Origin: Frankia sp. AgB1.9
GTDB taxonomy: Bacteria > Actinomycetota > Actinomycetes > Frankiales > Frankiaceae
Length of the DNA stretch: 64,000 bases
Assembly (NCBI RefSeq): GCF_016786355.1
Contig: NZ_JADWYX010000001.1
Span: 120,758-184,757, forward strand
Direction of reading: 5' to 3'
The notes below the pieces were generated by a model that was not told the origin of the DNA, did not search any database, and saw nothing but the letters and a program-made list of their open reading frames with translations. Below are positions 24,474-32,847 of the stretch, piece after piece. How positions within the stretch are numbered: position 1 is the stretch's first letter; each line of letters opens with the position of its first letter. The position numbers and the translations under genes were made by a program.

Positions 24474-25361
24474 TTAGTCCGTGCGCTCCTGCGGGGAGGA
24501 GTGTTCCCAGTCGGCGAGGATCGTGCGGATGCCGGTGACCAGCAGGAGCGGCTGGTCGAGCATGACGTGGTGGCCGGCGAGCGGGATCTCGATCACCGGG
24601 GCGACCCGGCCGAGCAGGTTGTACATCTGGTCGCCGATGTCCGAGGTGACCAGCCCGTTCTCGGCCCGGAACAGCGCGACGCGGCAGTGAACCTTGTGCA
24701 GCGCCTCGGGCGCCGGGGTCCGGTTGCCGAACACGTTCGGGTCGAACTTCCAGGTCCAGCCGCCCTCGACCGAGCCGATCGAGCCGCGCGCGATGTGCTC
24801 GATCACGTAGGGCAGGGTGTGCGTCTGCTGCGGGACCGTGCGGAACCGGGCGAGCGCGTCGGCGGCGGTCGTGTACACCCGCAGCGGCCCGAACGCCGTC
24901 CGGTCGCGCGCCGCGGCCTCCTCCGGCGTGAACTCGGTGACGGGCGAGTCGATGAGCACGATGCCGGCGACGCGGTCCGGGTGCTCCGCGGCGGTGGTGA
25001 TCGTCACCCAGCCGCCCATGCTGTGCCCGATGACAATCGGCGGTGAGCTGATGCCCGCGTCGTCGATCACGCCGATGACCTCGGCCGCCCACATGGACAG
25101 CGTGTAGTCGTCGCGGCGGTCGCTGTCGCCGTGGCCGGAGAGGTCCAGCGCGACGACCCGGTACTCGTCCGGGATCAGCGGGGCGATGTGGTCCCACCAG
25201 CCGGCGTGCGCGGCACCACCGTGCACGAGCACGATCGCCGGCAGCTCGGGTGGTCCGCCCCAGCATCGGTAGGTGATCCGCGCGCCCGCGACCTCGACCT
25301 CGAAGTGCTCGGGCCGGTCGTCCAACGCGTGGTCGTACCAGGGCGGCGCTTCCTCGTTCAT
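24474..25361 (-). CDS. Alpha/beta hydrolase
   Basis: A 295-residue alpha/beta hydrolase with an intact set of motifs: oxyanion strand IVLVHGGAAHAGWWDHIAP, ALDLSGHGDSDRR, nucleophile Ser in VIGHSMGGW, and a C-terminal His in IPLAGHHVMLDQP. The substrate is unknown; esterase or epoxide-hydrolase-like activity is possible. It is convergent with the preceding hydrolase and divergent from nothing close; the next minus-strand gene upstream ends 139 bases away. Confidence 0.9.
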   Translation of the reverse strand: MNEEAPPWYDHALDDRPEHFEVEVAGARITYRCWGGPPELPAIVLVHGGAAHAGWWDHIAPLIPDEYRVVALDLSGHGDSDRRDDYTLSMWAAEVIGVIDDAGISSPPIVIGHSMGGWVTITTAAEHPDRVAGIVLIDSPVTEFTPEEAAARDRTAFGPLRVYTTAADALARFRTVPQQTHTLPYVIEHIARGSIGSVEGGWTWKFDPNVFGNRTPAPEALHKVHCRVALFRAENGLVTSDIGDQMYNLLGRVAPVIEIPLAGHHVMLDQPLLLVTGIRTILADWEHSSPQERTD

Positions 25362-25500
25362 CTCCCGCTATCCGCCTCTTCGGCTTGTCGACTGCCCGCG
25401 CGCTGCTAGGTCTGCTGGAAGGCCCGGGTGGGACCGAACCATCCTGCCTGGTGAGCCTAACGCCGCCAAGGCATGGTCAACACCTTCGTGGGCAGTCGCC

Positions 25501-26697
25501 TCAGGGACGTGCGGGAGAGGCCGCCGGCCGCCGGTCCGCGAGTAGGCCGCGGTAGAGATCGGCATGGGCGGCCGCGGCCGCGTCCCAGCTGTGCCGGGCG
25601 GCGAGCGTGAGGCCGGCCGCGCGACGGGCCGGATCCGGGGCCGCGAGGGACGCGGCGAGCCCCGCGGCGAGCTCCGCCGGCCCGTCGGCGAAGCGGACGG
25701 CACCGGCGAAGACCTCCCGCAGCACCGGCAGGTCGCTGGCCACCACCGGCACGCCGGCCGCCAGCGCCTCCAGCGCGGCCAGGCCGAAGCCCTCCTTGAC
25801 GGACGGGAACGCGAACACGGCGGCCGCCGCGACCAGTGACGGGAGCTCCGCGTGGTCCACCGGGCCGAGCAGCACCGGCCCGACGCCCAGCTCGGCGGCC
25901 CGGGCCAGCACCCGGGCGCGGTAGTCCCGGTAGTCGAACAGCGTCTCGCCGCCCGCGACGACCAGCGGCGGCACCGGCTCACCGGCCGGGAGGCGGCCAC
26001 GCAGCAGGGACATCGCCTCGACGAGGTCCGCGGTGCCCTTGCGCGGTTCGATCCCGCCGACCGCCAACACGTATCGGCCGAGCCGCCCGCGCCACCGGGC
26101 CCGGGGCGCGGCCCCCGCGGGGCCCGCCGCCGCGGCGCACCGGGGCGCCGCGCCGCCGTTGGGGGTCACGCGTGGCGCGCTGCCCCCGCCGGCCGCGCGC
26201 GCCGCCGCCCCCCCCGCCGCCACGCAGACGTGCGCGTACGGCCGGCGCAGCGCCCGTTCGTGACAGGCGACCAGTTCCGGTGTGGTGAACGCGTCGAGGT
26301 GGTGAACGGTCCGTATGCAGTCCGGCGCCGCGTTCGCGCTGATGCAGTCCTGCGCGTGGACGACGTCATACCCGCCGGCCGCATCGTCACCGCCGGCCGC
26401 GGGGTGATGGCCACGGAAGGCGGCGCCGAGGACCTCGATCGAGCGCAGCACCCGGTCTCCGACGGACTCGCCTGCCCGGTCCGGGAACGGCACGGCGCGG
26501 ACCGTCACCCCGGCTTCGACCGGCCGGAAGAAACCGCCGTCACCGCCGCGGGCGAGAGTCCACACGTCGACCCGGTGGCCGGCGCGGGCAAGCGCCTCGG
26601 CCAGGCAGAGCGTGGCGACCACCCCGCCGCGCGCCTTCGTCGAGTACGTCAGCAACGCGATCCGCAGCGGGCCGTCGCCGGGGGCGGTCCAGCTCAC
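25501..26697 (-). CDS. MSMEG_0565-like glycosyltransferase, GT4 type
   Basis: A 398-residue GT-B glycosyltransferase. The N-terminal domain (LRIALLTYSTKARGGVVATL, LAEALARAGHRVDVWTLAR) is joined to a GT4-like C-terminal domain (YVLAVGGIEPRKGTADLVEA, and the donor-binding EGFGLAALEALAAGVPVVAS). This matches the glycosyltransferase that accompanies nitrilase-1 gene clusters (the MSMEG_0565 family). The GTG at 26697 overlaps the upstream stop (GTGA). An Ala/Gly/Pro-rich stretch at about residues 160-205 lies between the domains. The acceptor is unknown; glycosylation of the cluster's product is a plausible inference. Confidence 0.88.
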   Translation of the reverse strand: MSWTAPGDGPLRIALLTYSTKARGGVVATLCLAEALARAGHRVDVWTLARGGDGGFFRPVEAGVTVRAVPFPDRAGESVGDRVLRSIEVLGAAFRGHHPAAGGDDAAGGYDVVHAQDCISANAAPDCIRTVHHLDAFTTPELVACHERALRRPYAHVCVAAGGAAARAAGGGSAPRVTPNGGAAPRCAAAAGPAGAAPRARWRGRLGRYVLAVGGIEPRKGTADLVEAMSLLRGRLPAGEPVPPLVVAGGETLFDYRDYRARVLARAAELGVGPVLLGPVDHAELPSLVAAAAVFAFPSVKEGFGLAALEALAAGVPVVASDLPVLREVFAGAVRFADGPAELAAGLAASLAAPDPARRAAGLTLAARHSWDAAAAAHADLYRGLLADRRPAASPARP

Positions 26698-28346
26698 GGT
26701 GACCGGTCTGGCGCCTGGCTGCCGCCCGCGCGGACGAGCGCGGCCTCTGCCGTCGCGACGAGGTCGGCGTGGCTGGGCCCGGGCGCCGGCGTGGGGCGCC
26801 AGCCGGAGGCCTGGACGGCGCGGACCCGGGCGACGATCCCCGGGTCGGCGAGCACGTCCGAGGGCTGGGCCAGCAGGTTCTGCAGCCGGGTGAACGCGTG
26901 CCAGACGACCGGGTCGCGGGTCGCGGCGAGGAAGGCCTCCCCGTTCGTCACCGCCTGCTGGCCCGCGCCGCCCGGACCGACCTCGTCCGTGCCGGCACGG
27001 TCCGTACTGGCATCGTCCGGGCGGCGAGGAGCAGGGGCGACGGCGGTGGACGGGCGCCAGCGGGCGAGGCGCGCGGCGTCCTGGGCAAGGGAGTCGTGAT
27101 ACCAGGGCAGTGCCTCGGCCCGCATGGTGGCGTCGAGGCGAAGCGCGCGCTCGGCCGGGTCGGGCGTGCCGGTGACGACGTCCGTCAGCCACCCGGCGGT
27201 GAGCGCGGCGAGCGTGGTGCCCCGGGTATGGGCCGGATTGGTGATCATCGCGGCGTCGCCGATGGGCAGCAGGCCCAGCACCGCCGGCTGGCCGTCGGCG
27301 ACCCAGGGGTGGAACCGGTTGTGCAGCCCGGCCATCGCGGCGACCGCGCCCAACGGTTCGACGGCCGGTTCCCTGGGGTCGCCGTCCCTGGGGTCGCCGT
27401 CCCTGGAGTCGCGGTCCCTGGGGTCGAGGGCCGGCTTCACGTCCAGCCAGGGCGCGACCGGGCCGATCGCCCGGACCGCCGCGTCGAACGCGGCGCCGTG
27501 CCGCAGCACCCGCAGCTCCGCGTCCTCGGGCAGCACGCCGAAGGTCACCGAGAAGACGTCGTTGTCGGCCGGAAAGACCAGGCAGGAGTAACGGTCGAAG
27601 GACGCGCCCGCGGTGTGGCCGCGGTTGAGCTCGGTGGCGAGCGAGCGGTCGCCACCCCGGGCGTAGAACCGTGAGTAGTAGGTGATACCGCACGGCGCCT
27701 CTAGCCCGGCCGGCAGCAGCGCGCCGGTCGCCGCGAGCAGGTCCCGCAGCGGCGAGCGCCGCCCGCCCGCGTCGACGACCAGGTCGGCCGCGACGCTGGT
27801 CCCGTCGGCGAGGCGCACGCCGCGTACCCAGGGCACCCCGCCGGCGGAGGCCGGGGTGGTCACCAGGCCGGTGACCCGGCACCCGTCCTGGATCGTGACC
27901 CCCGGCTCGGCCAGCGCCGCGGTGCGCAGCACGTCGTCGAGCAGGGCGCGCCGGGCACCGAGCACCACCAGCTCGTCCGTGTCCGCCGACAGCAGCGGGG
28001 CGCCGGTGCCCGGCCCGGTCGGGGCGGTCACCAGTGAGCGGCGGATCTCGGCGGGAGCGGTCTGCGCGAGCGAGATCTCGCGCGCGCCCGCGGCCAGCAG
28101 CCTGGCCAGCAGGTCCGGCGCCCGCTGCGTGAGCAGCGCGCGGAAGCGGGCCAGGTAGGCGTGTGAATGGCGCGCCTGTGGCACCCCCGGCCGGGGCTCG
28201 TCCGCTCCGGGCGGCGTGGCGGGGTCCCGGTCGAGGACCAGGACCTGGCGGCCGGCGCGGGCGAGGAACACCGCGGCCAGCAGACCGGCGGCGCCGGCGC
28301 CGACGATCACGACGCGTTCGGTGGCCGCGAAGGTCATGGCGGACAT
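26694..28346 (-). CDS. FAD-dependent oxidoreductase/monooxygenase of the Nit1 cluster
   Basis: A 550-residue flavoprotein. The FAD-binding Rossmann motif is VVIVGAGAAGLLAAVFLARA near the N-terminus, followed by ARHSHAYLARFRALLTQ, a central DLVVDAGGRRSPLRD and the second flavin motif GLLPIGDAAMITNPAHTRG. This is the PHBH/hydroxylase-like layout. Nit1-type clusters normally include a flavin-dependent oxidoreductase (NitH / MSMEG_0569); this gene fills that position, but I cannot confirm it is an orthologue rather than a replacement. A 15-base tandem repeat at 27370-27427 codes a variable DPRDGDPRD-type loop. The start is ATG 28346; a second in-frame ATG is nine bases downstream. Confidence 0.82.
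   Translation of the reverse strand: MSAMTFAATERVVIVGAGAAGLLAAVFLARAGRQVLVLDRDPATPPGADEPRPGVPQARHSHAYLARFRALLTQRAPDLLARLLAAGAREISLAQTAPAEIRRSLVTAPTGPGTGAPLLSADTDELVVLGARRALLDDVLRTAALAEPGVTIQDGCRVTGLVTTPASAGGVPWVRGVRLADGTSVAADLVVDAGGRRSPLRDLLAATGALLPAGLEAPCGITYYSRFYARGGDRSLATELNRGHTAGASFDRYSCLVFPADNDVFSVTFGVLPEDAELRVLRHGAAFDAAVRAIGPVAPWLDVKPALDPRDRDSRDGDPRDGDPREPAVEPLGAVAAMAGLHNRFHPWVADGQPAVLGLLPIGDAAMITNPAHTRGTTLAALTAGWLTDVVTGTPDPAERALRLDATMRAEALPWYHDSLAQDAARLARWRPSTAVAPAPRRPDDASTDRAGTDEVGPGGAGQQAVTNGEAFLAATRDPVVWHAFTRLQNLLAQPSDVLADPGIVARVRAVQASGWRPTPAPGPSHADLVATAEAALVRAGGSQAPDRSP
27370..27427. repeat. 15-base in-frame tandem repeat, about four copies
   Basis: The unit TCCCTGGGGTCGCCG is present at 27370 and 27385, with diverged copies at 27400 and 27415. 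It lies inside the FAD oxidoreductase gene and keeps the reading frame, adding an Asp/Arg/Gly-rich loop. Confidence 0.85.
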
Positions 28347-28364
28347 CGTCTCCCTGCGGGCATT

Positions 28365-28410
28365 GGGTCAGCCGGTAAGCGGGTCAGCCGGTAAGCGGGT
28401 CAGCCGGTGC
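28365..28410. repeat. 16-base tandem repeat spanning the nitrilase stop codon
   Basis: GGGTCAGCCGGTAAGC occurs at 28365-28380 and 28381-28396, and a third partial copy starts at 28397. Each copy contains TCA, the reverse complement of the nitrilase TGA stop (28400-28402), so the stop codon and its surroundings have been duplicated downstream into the spacer before the FAD gene. Confidence 0.85.
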
Positions 28411-29305
28411 GGGCCGGCGGGACGAGCCGGGGCGGCTGGCGCAGCAGCGGCTCGCCGGCCAGCAGGCACTGGGTGTCGTAGGCATCGGGGCGCCGGTCGC
28501 GCAGGTGGTTCAGGCCGCGCCGGGCGACGAACAGCGCCTCGTCGACGTCGAGCTGGGCGACGGCCAGCCCTGGCTCCTCGCCGGTCGCGGCGAGCTCCGT
28601 GCCGTCGGCGTGCAGGATCTTCGAGTTGCCGACGAACGTCAGCGTCCCGAACCGGCCGACCTGGTTCGCCGACACGAAGACCACCTGGTTCTCCAACGCG
28701 CGGGCCACATCGAAGGTGTCGAATCGGAAGCGCCAGCGATCGCCGGCCGGCGTGTCGGCCGGCTTGGTGCGCGCCATCGGCCAAGCTGACAGGCAGACGA
28801 TGATCTCGGCCCCGTCGAGAGCCAGGCCGCGAGCCGCCTCGGGGAAGACCTTGTCGTAACAGATCATCATGCCGATCCGCCCGAGCGGCGTGTCGAACGC
28901 GTGGAATCCGGTGCCCGCGTCGTACGAAGAACCCTCGGACAGCGGCAGGTGCACCTTGCGGTAACGCCCGAGCACCTCGCCGCCGCCGACGCAGACGGCG
29001 CTGTTGTAGCGGCGCGCTCCGGCCCGTTCCGAGTAGCCGATGCAGACGGTCATGTCACCGGCCAGCTCGACCAGGTGGGCGATCTGCGGCCCGTCGGCCG
29101 CGAGCAACGGCGCCGGCTCGCCGACGCCGGGGTCGTCGGTCGAGCCGAGCTCCGGCAGGTAGCCGCCGAGCGCAGCCTCCGGCAGCGCGAGCAGCTGGAC
29201 GCCCCGCGTTCGGGCCTTCTCGATGTAACGGGCTACCTGTTCGAAGCACGTGGCCAGGTCCCGCCCGAACGAATCGGACACCACCCCGATGGTCATGACG
29301 CTCAT
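28400..29305 (-). CDS. Nitrilase superfamily hydrolase (Nit1 / NitC type)
   Basis: A 301-residue carbon-nitrogen hydrolase. The catalytic triad reads as Glu43 (LALPEAALGGY), Lys117 (GRYRKVHLP) and Cys149 (IGMMICYDKVFPE), numbered from ATG 29305. That start follows a GGGGA-type site and removes 14 in-frame upstream codons. Nitrilases hydrolyse nitriles to acids and ammonia; nitrilases of this conserved cluster (Nit6803-like) are linked to growth on cyanide in some bacteria. The surrounding radical SAM, GNAT/AIR synthase, Sll0783-like and flavoprotein genes strongly support the Nit1C assignment; the actual substrate here is unproven. Confidence 0.92.
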   Translation of the reverse strand: MSVMTIGVVSDSFGRDLATCFEQVARYIEKARTRGVQLLALPEAALGGYLPELGSTDDPGVGEPAPLLAADGPQIAHLVELAGDMTVCIGYSERAGARRYNSAVCVGGGEVLGRYRKVHLPLSEGSSYDAGTGFHAFDTPLGRIGMMICYDKVFPEAARGLALDGAEIIVCLSAWPMARTKPADTPAGDRWRFRFDTFDVARALENQVVFVSANQVGRFGTLTFVGNSKILHADGTELAATGEEPGLAVAQLDVDEALFVARRGLNHLRDRRPDAYDTQCLLAGEPLLRQPPRLVPPARTG

Positions 29306-29410
29306 CCGCAGGTCCCCTGCCCCCCACCGCTGTCTGCAGCCGACCACAAGCGGTCGAAGGTCGGCTGTCTCGTTCCCAAACCCGGGTCCCGTCCGGGCTC
29401 TGGCTCTGGA

Positions 29411-30910
29411 TCATGCGGGCCCCATCCCGGTGACGTGGCCACCGAGAACGGGGGTCCGCAGGCCGTCCGGCCACAGCAACGAGACGCCGGAGCCGGGCAC
29501 CAGCCGCCCGCAGCAGGCCGAGACGGCCTGCGACATCGCGGGCATCGGCCGCTCCAGGACGTCCGCCGTGACCATGGCGAAGCCGGGAAAGCAGGTCAGC
29601 CAGTCGCCGGCCGGTACCCCGGCCGGCCGGGGCACCCGCGCCACGTCGAGCTCGGCCGAGCAGCCACTGGCCTCGGCGAGCATGCCGAGGGTGCCGACGA
29701 TCCCGGCCATGCTGACGTCCTTGGCGGCGACCGGCCGGTGGCGGACGGTGAGCGAGAGCATGCCGCGCAGCTCGGCGGTCCGCCGGGTCGAGGTCGAGTC
29801 CCACTGCCGGCCGGTGTAGCCGGGGCGCCAGCCGCCGGCCAGGTCGGCGGTGACGGTGATGACGTGCCCCGGCAGGCCGGCGCCGGCCCGGATCGGCTCC
29901 TCCGCCCGTCCGACAGCGGTGACGGCGAGCGACGACGCCACTCCGAGCTGGCTGTGCCCGCCGAGGATCGGCACCGCGAACGCGTCGGACGCCGCCCGCA
30001 GCCCGGCCAGCACCCGGCTGACCCGGGACTCCGTCGGCCCGGCGACCGCGTCGAGCAGCCCGAGCGGCTGGGCGCCCATCGCGGCCAGGTCGTTCAGGTT
30101 GACCAGCACCCCGCACCAGCCGGCCCAGAACGGGTCCCGGTCGACCATCGCTGGCAGGATGGCGTCGCAGGCGGCCACCATGTCGGTTCCCGGCACCGGG
30201 GCGCCGTCGTCGCCGACGAAGCCGGTACCGCCCGGACGCAGCCCGCCGAGCAGCGCACCCAGCGGTGCCTTGGTGATCGCGGCGAGCATGGCCACCCGGT
30301 GGATCGGCCAGCGCATCAGCGCGTGCGGGGCGCTGTTGACCGTCGTCGGCCCGACCGTCATCCAGCCGAGCCGGCCGAAGAACCGTTCCCGGCTCTGCTG
30401 GACGGTCGCGTCGAACCGCAGCGCGCCGGCCGCCTCCGCGTGCGCGCACGCGGCCCGGACCAGCGCGCCGCCGACGCCGGCATAGCGCTGGCGGGCGGCG
30501 GCCCGGACGGCGAGCCGTCCACCCTGCCACCAGCCGATGTCGGGGCCCGGCCAGGCCGTCGTCGGGCCGAGCCGGACGCCGCCGATCACCTGGCCGTCCT
30601 GGGGCCCGCCGAGCGCCCGGGCGACCAGCACCGTCGTGCGCGGATCCTCGTCGGTCTCGTCCAGGTCGCCGGTCGGCCCGTCGGCGAACAAGCCCTGTTC
30701 GTCGACGAACACCGCCCGGCGCAGGCGGTGGTAGGCGGCGATGGTGGTGGCGTCGTACGCCCGCTCGATCCGGTAGGGCGGGCGGCGGCGCAGCGTTCCG
30801 GGATCACCCCAGACGGCGAGCGTGTCCACCGGCCCCGGCCGCCCGGCCAGGCCGACCGGGGAGATCGGGGCGGCCGGGATCAGGTCACCGGCGAGCAGCG
30901 CGCCCACCAT
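29411..30910 (-). CDS. GNAT acetyltransferase - AIR synthase-like fusion (MSMEG_0567 type)
   Basis: A 499-residue two-domain protein. Residues about 45-200 form a GNAT-like N-acetyltransferase (YRIERAYDATTIAAYHRLRR, VFVDEQGLF, acetyl-CoA loop AARQRYAGVGGALVRAAC, FFGRLGW). Residues about 205-499 resemble an AIR synthase/SelD-like ATP-binding domain (AACDAILPAM, GVLVNLNDLAAMGAQPLGLL, VAAKDVSMAGIVGTLGML). In other genomes these are two genes (nitE and nitF of Nit1C) or one fusion, as in MSMEG_0567. It is separated from the radical SAM gene by six bases, so the two are co-transcribed. Both domains imply nucleotide- and acyl-dependent steps on the cluster's unknown product. Confidence 0.88.
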   Translation of the reverse strand: MVGALLAGDLIPAAPISPVGLAGRPGPVDTLAVWGDPGTLRRRPPYRIERAYDATTIAAYHRLRRAVFVDEQGLFADGPTGDLDETDEDPRTTVLVARALGGPQDGQVIGGVRLGPTTAWPGPDIGWWQGGRLAVRAAARQRYAGVGGALVRAACAHAEAAGALRFDATVQQSRERFFGRLGWMTVGPTTVNSAPHALMRWPIHRVAMLAAITKAPLGALLGGLRPGGTGFVGDDGAPVPGTDMVAACDAILPAMVDRDPFWAGWCGVLVNLNDLAAMGAQPLGLLDAVAGPTESRVSRVLAGLRAASDAFAVPILGGHSQLGVASSLAVTAVGRAEEPIRAGAGLPGHVITVTADLAGGWRPGYTGRQWDSTSTRRTAELRGMLSLTVRHRPVAAKDVSMAGIVGTLGMLAEASGCSAELDVARVPRPAGVPAGDWLTCFPGFAMVTADVLERPMPAMSQAVSACCGRLVPGSGVSLLWPDGLRTPVLGGHVTGMGPA

Positions 30911-30916
30911 CGGTCC

Positions 30917-32167
30917 TCAGCCCCCCGCCTCGGGCAGCGCCGAGCACGCACCGCAGGCGGCGCAGCCCGCGGTCTGGTCGGCCCCGCGCATCCCGGCGGC
31001 CCGCAGGGCGGCCGCGACGCGGCGGGTCACGTCCGCCACGACCGCCTGGTCCGGTGCCGTGGCGCCGTCGCGGGCGGCGAGGGTGCCGGCGATCGGGCGG
31101 AACGGGACCACGAACGGGTAGACGCCCAGGCCGATGAGCCGTTCGGCACCGGCGACGAGCTCGTCCGGGTCCTCACCGAGACCGATGAGCAGGTAGGTGG
31201 AGACCCGGTTGCGGCCGAAGACGCGGACCGCCTCCGTCCACGCTGCCTCGTAGGCGGCCAGCGGGACGGTCGCCTTTCCGGGCATCCAGCGGGCGCGGAC
31301 GGCGTCGTCGAGGGACTCGACGTGGATCCCGATCGCGCTCGCTCCGGCCTGGCGTAGCTCCCGGATCGCCGCGAGGTCCGCCGGCGGCTCGCACTGGACC
31401 TGGATCGGCAGGCCCGGAACCGCCGCGAGCACGGCTCGGACCGCCTCGACCAGCAGCCGGGCGCCGCGGTCGGGCGCGGCGGTGCTGCCGGTCGTCATCA
31501 CCAGCTGCCGCACGCCGTCGAGGCGTACCGCGGCCTCGGCGACCTCGGCCAGCTGGGCCGGGGTCTTCAGCGCGGTGGTGGCCCCGGCGCGCAGCGACTC
31601 CTCGATCGCGCAGAACCGGCAGCGGTCCGCCTCCTGGTAGCGGACGCAGGTCTGCAGCACGGTGGTCGCCAGTACGTCGGCGCCGTGCAGCCGGGCCAGT
31701 TGTTCGTAGCGGATGCCGTCGGCCGTCGTGAGGTCGTAGAACCGGGGCCGGCGGACCGGCTCGACGGGGATGCCGAGGTCGGTGCCCTCGAACAGCAGCC
31801 GGTCGCCGCTGACCTCGTACCGGCTGGTCGCCACGATCGGCAGCGCGACGCCGCGGCCGCCGAGCACGACGTGCCCGTCGTCGCTCGGACCGGCTCCGGC
31901 CCGCCGGCTCACCGGGGCGGTGAGCCGCACGCCGTGGACCGCGAGGCCGACCCTGGTCTCCAGGCTCGCCGGCCGGGGGGCCGAGGCCCGTGAGCCGGTG
32001 TCGAGGTCGGCCGTCGCGGTGAGGGCCGCGCTGGCCTTGTCGGTCGTGAGGTCGGTCGTGAGGTCGGGGGGACGGGCCTGGCCGGCCGTCGCGGAGCGGG
32101 GGGTCGCGGCCGTGGGGCCGCCGCCTGCGTTGACGCTCGCCGCGGAGGGGGTGGGCGGCAGCGTCAT
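30917..32167 (-). CDS. Radical SAM protein of the Nit1 cluster (MSMEG_0568 type)
   Basis: A 416-residue radical SAM enzyme. The cluster-binding cysteines are in TCVRYQEADRCRFCAIE, a CX8CX2C spacing instead of CX3CX2C. A TIM-barrel body follows (LVMTTGSTAA, IQVQCEPPADLAAIREL, GIHVESLDDAVRARWMPGKA, STYLLIGLGEDPDEL). The C-terminus has a further CAACGAC motif that could bind an auxiliary iron-sulfur cluster. The first 75 residues are a Thr/Ala-rich extension. Its ATG overlaps the upstream stop (TGATG). It matches the radical SAM member (NitD / MSMEG_0568) of nitrilase-1 clusters; the reaction is unknown. Confidence 0.88.
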   Translation of the reverse strand: MTLPPTPSAASVNAGGGPTAATPRSATAGQARPPDLTTDLTTDKASAALTATADLDTGSRASAPRPASLETRVGLAVHGVRLTAPVSRRAGAGPSDDGHVVLGGRGVALPIVATSRYEVSGDRLLFEGTDLGIPVEPVRRPRFYDLTTADGIRYEQLARLHGADVLATTVLQTCVRYQEADRCRFCAIEESLRAGATTALKTPAQLAEVAEAAVRLDGVRQLVMTTGSTAAPDRGARLLVEAVRAVLAAVPGLPIQVQCEPPADLAAIRELRQAGASAIGIHVESLDDAVRARWMPGKATVPLAAYEAAWTEAVRVFGRNRVSTYLLIGLGEDPDELVAGAERLIGLGVYPFVVPFRPIAGTLAARDGATAPDQAVVADVTRRVAAALRAAGMRGADQTAGCAACGACSALPEAGG

Positions 32168-32676
32168 CAGAACATGTAGGTCGAGTTGATGACGGCGCCC
32201 TTGCGGGCGTAGTGGATCACGCAGTCCTGGATGTCCAGCGGATGCGCCGGGATGACGCCCTCGATCAGGTCTTCCTCGCGCAGCCCGTGCAGGGACAGGC
32301 CGAACCGGCAGACGTAGACCTTCCCGCCCTCCTTGATGAAGGTCTCCAGCTGGTTGTTGATGTTGTGCTCGCCGGCGAACGCGGAGTCGCCGGTGTGCGG
32401 GAAGCCCCGGGTCGCCATCGCGTTCATCGCGCCCGGCCCGTAGAAGTAGATGACCGACTCGAAGCCCTTCCGCAGGGCACGGGTCGCCTGCAGGATCGCC
32501 ACGAAGCTCACCGACGACTCGTGCGCGATGCCGTGGATGAGGGTCAGGTAGCTCTCGCCGTTCTCGGCCTGGTAGTCAGGAAAGATCTTGGTTGAGCCGT
32601 ACAGGTTGCTGCCGGGTGGCAGTGACGGGTGCGGGACCTCGGCGATGCTCTGCTGCTCCAGCTCGGTCAGCTCCAT
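32167..32676 (-). CDS. MSMEG_0572/Sll0783-family nitrogen-starvation protein (DsrE-like)
   Basis: A 169-residue protein typical of the first gene of Nit1-type clusters. Visible conserved parts are LYGSTKIFPDYQAENGESYL, HESSVSFVAILQATRALRKG, VIYFYGPGAMN, and an EGGKVYVCRFGLSLHGLREE stretch with one Cys, giving a DsrE/F-like alpha/beta fold. Cyanobacterial Sll0783 is induced in nitrogen starvation; the biochemical role is not settled. It starts the minus-strand cluster and its stop overlaps the radical SAM start. Confidence 0.9.
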   Translation of the reverse strand: MELTELEQQSIAEVPHPSLPPGSNLYGSTKIFPDYQAENGESYLTLIHGIAHESSVSFVAILQATRALRKGFESVIYFYGPGAMNAMATRGFPHTGDSAFAGEHNINNQLETFIKEGGKVYVCRFGLSLHGLREEDLIEGVIPAHPLDIQDCVIHYARKGAVINSTYMF

Positions 32677-32847
32677 CGGGGGGCGACTTCCCTTCTACTC
32701 ATCGGCCTGGGTAGTTCTGATCCTTCTGGCACGGTTCAACTGTGAAGTGGAGATCGCCCACCGGTCTGTGATCCCGCTGTGGGCCTGATGGTCGGCCGGT
32801 CGGCCCTCGGCCGGTGATCGTCGGTTGGAGCCTCGGGGGCGGGCTTG

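Noticed and set aside
26698..27882. N-terminal extension of the glycosyltransferase upstream of 26697
   Set aside because: The extension lies in another frame of the FAD oxidoreductase gene and is Arg/Pro/Gly-rich; the GTG at 26697 gives a normal-length glycosyltransferase.
28901..31357. 818-codon forward open frame across nitrilase and GNAT-AIR synthase genes
   Set aside because: It is antisense to two genes with intact catalytic motifs; its translation is low-complexity Arg/Gly/Pro.
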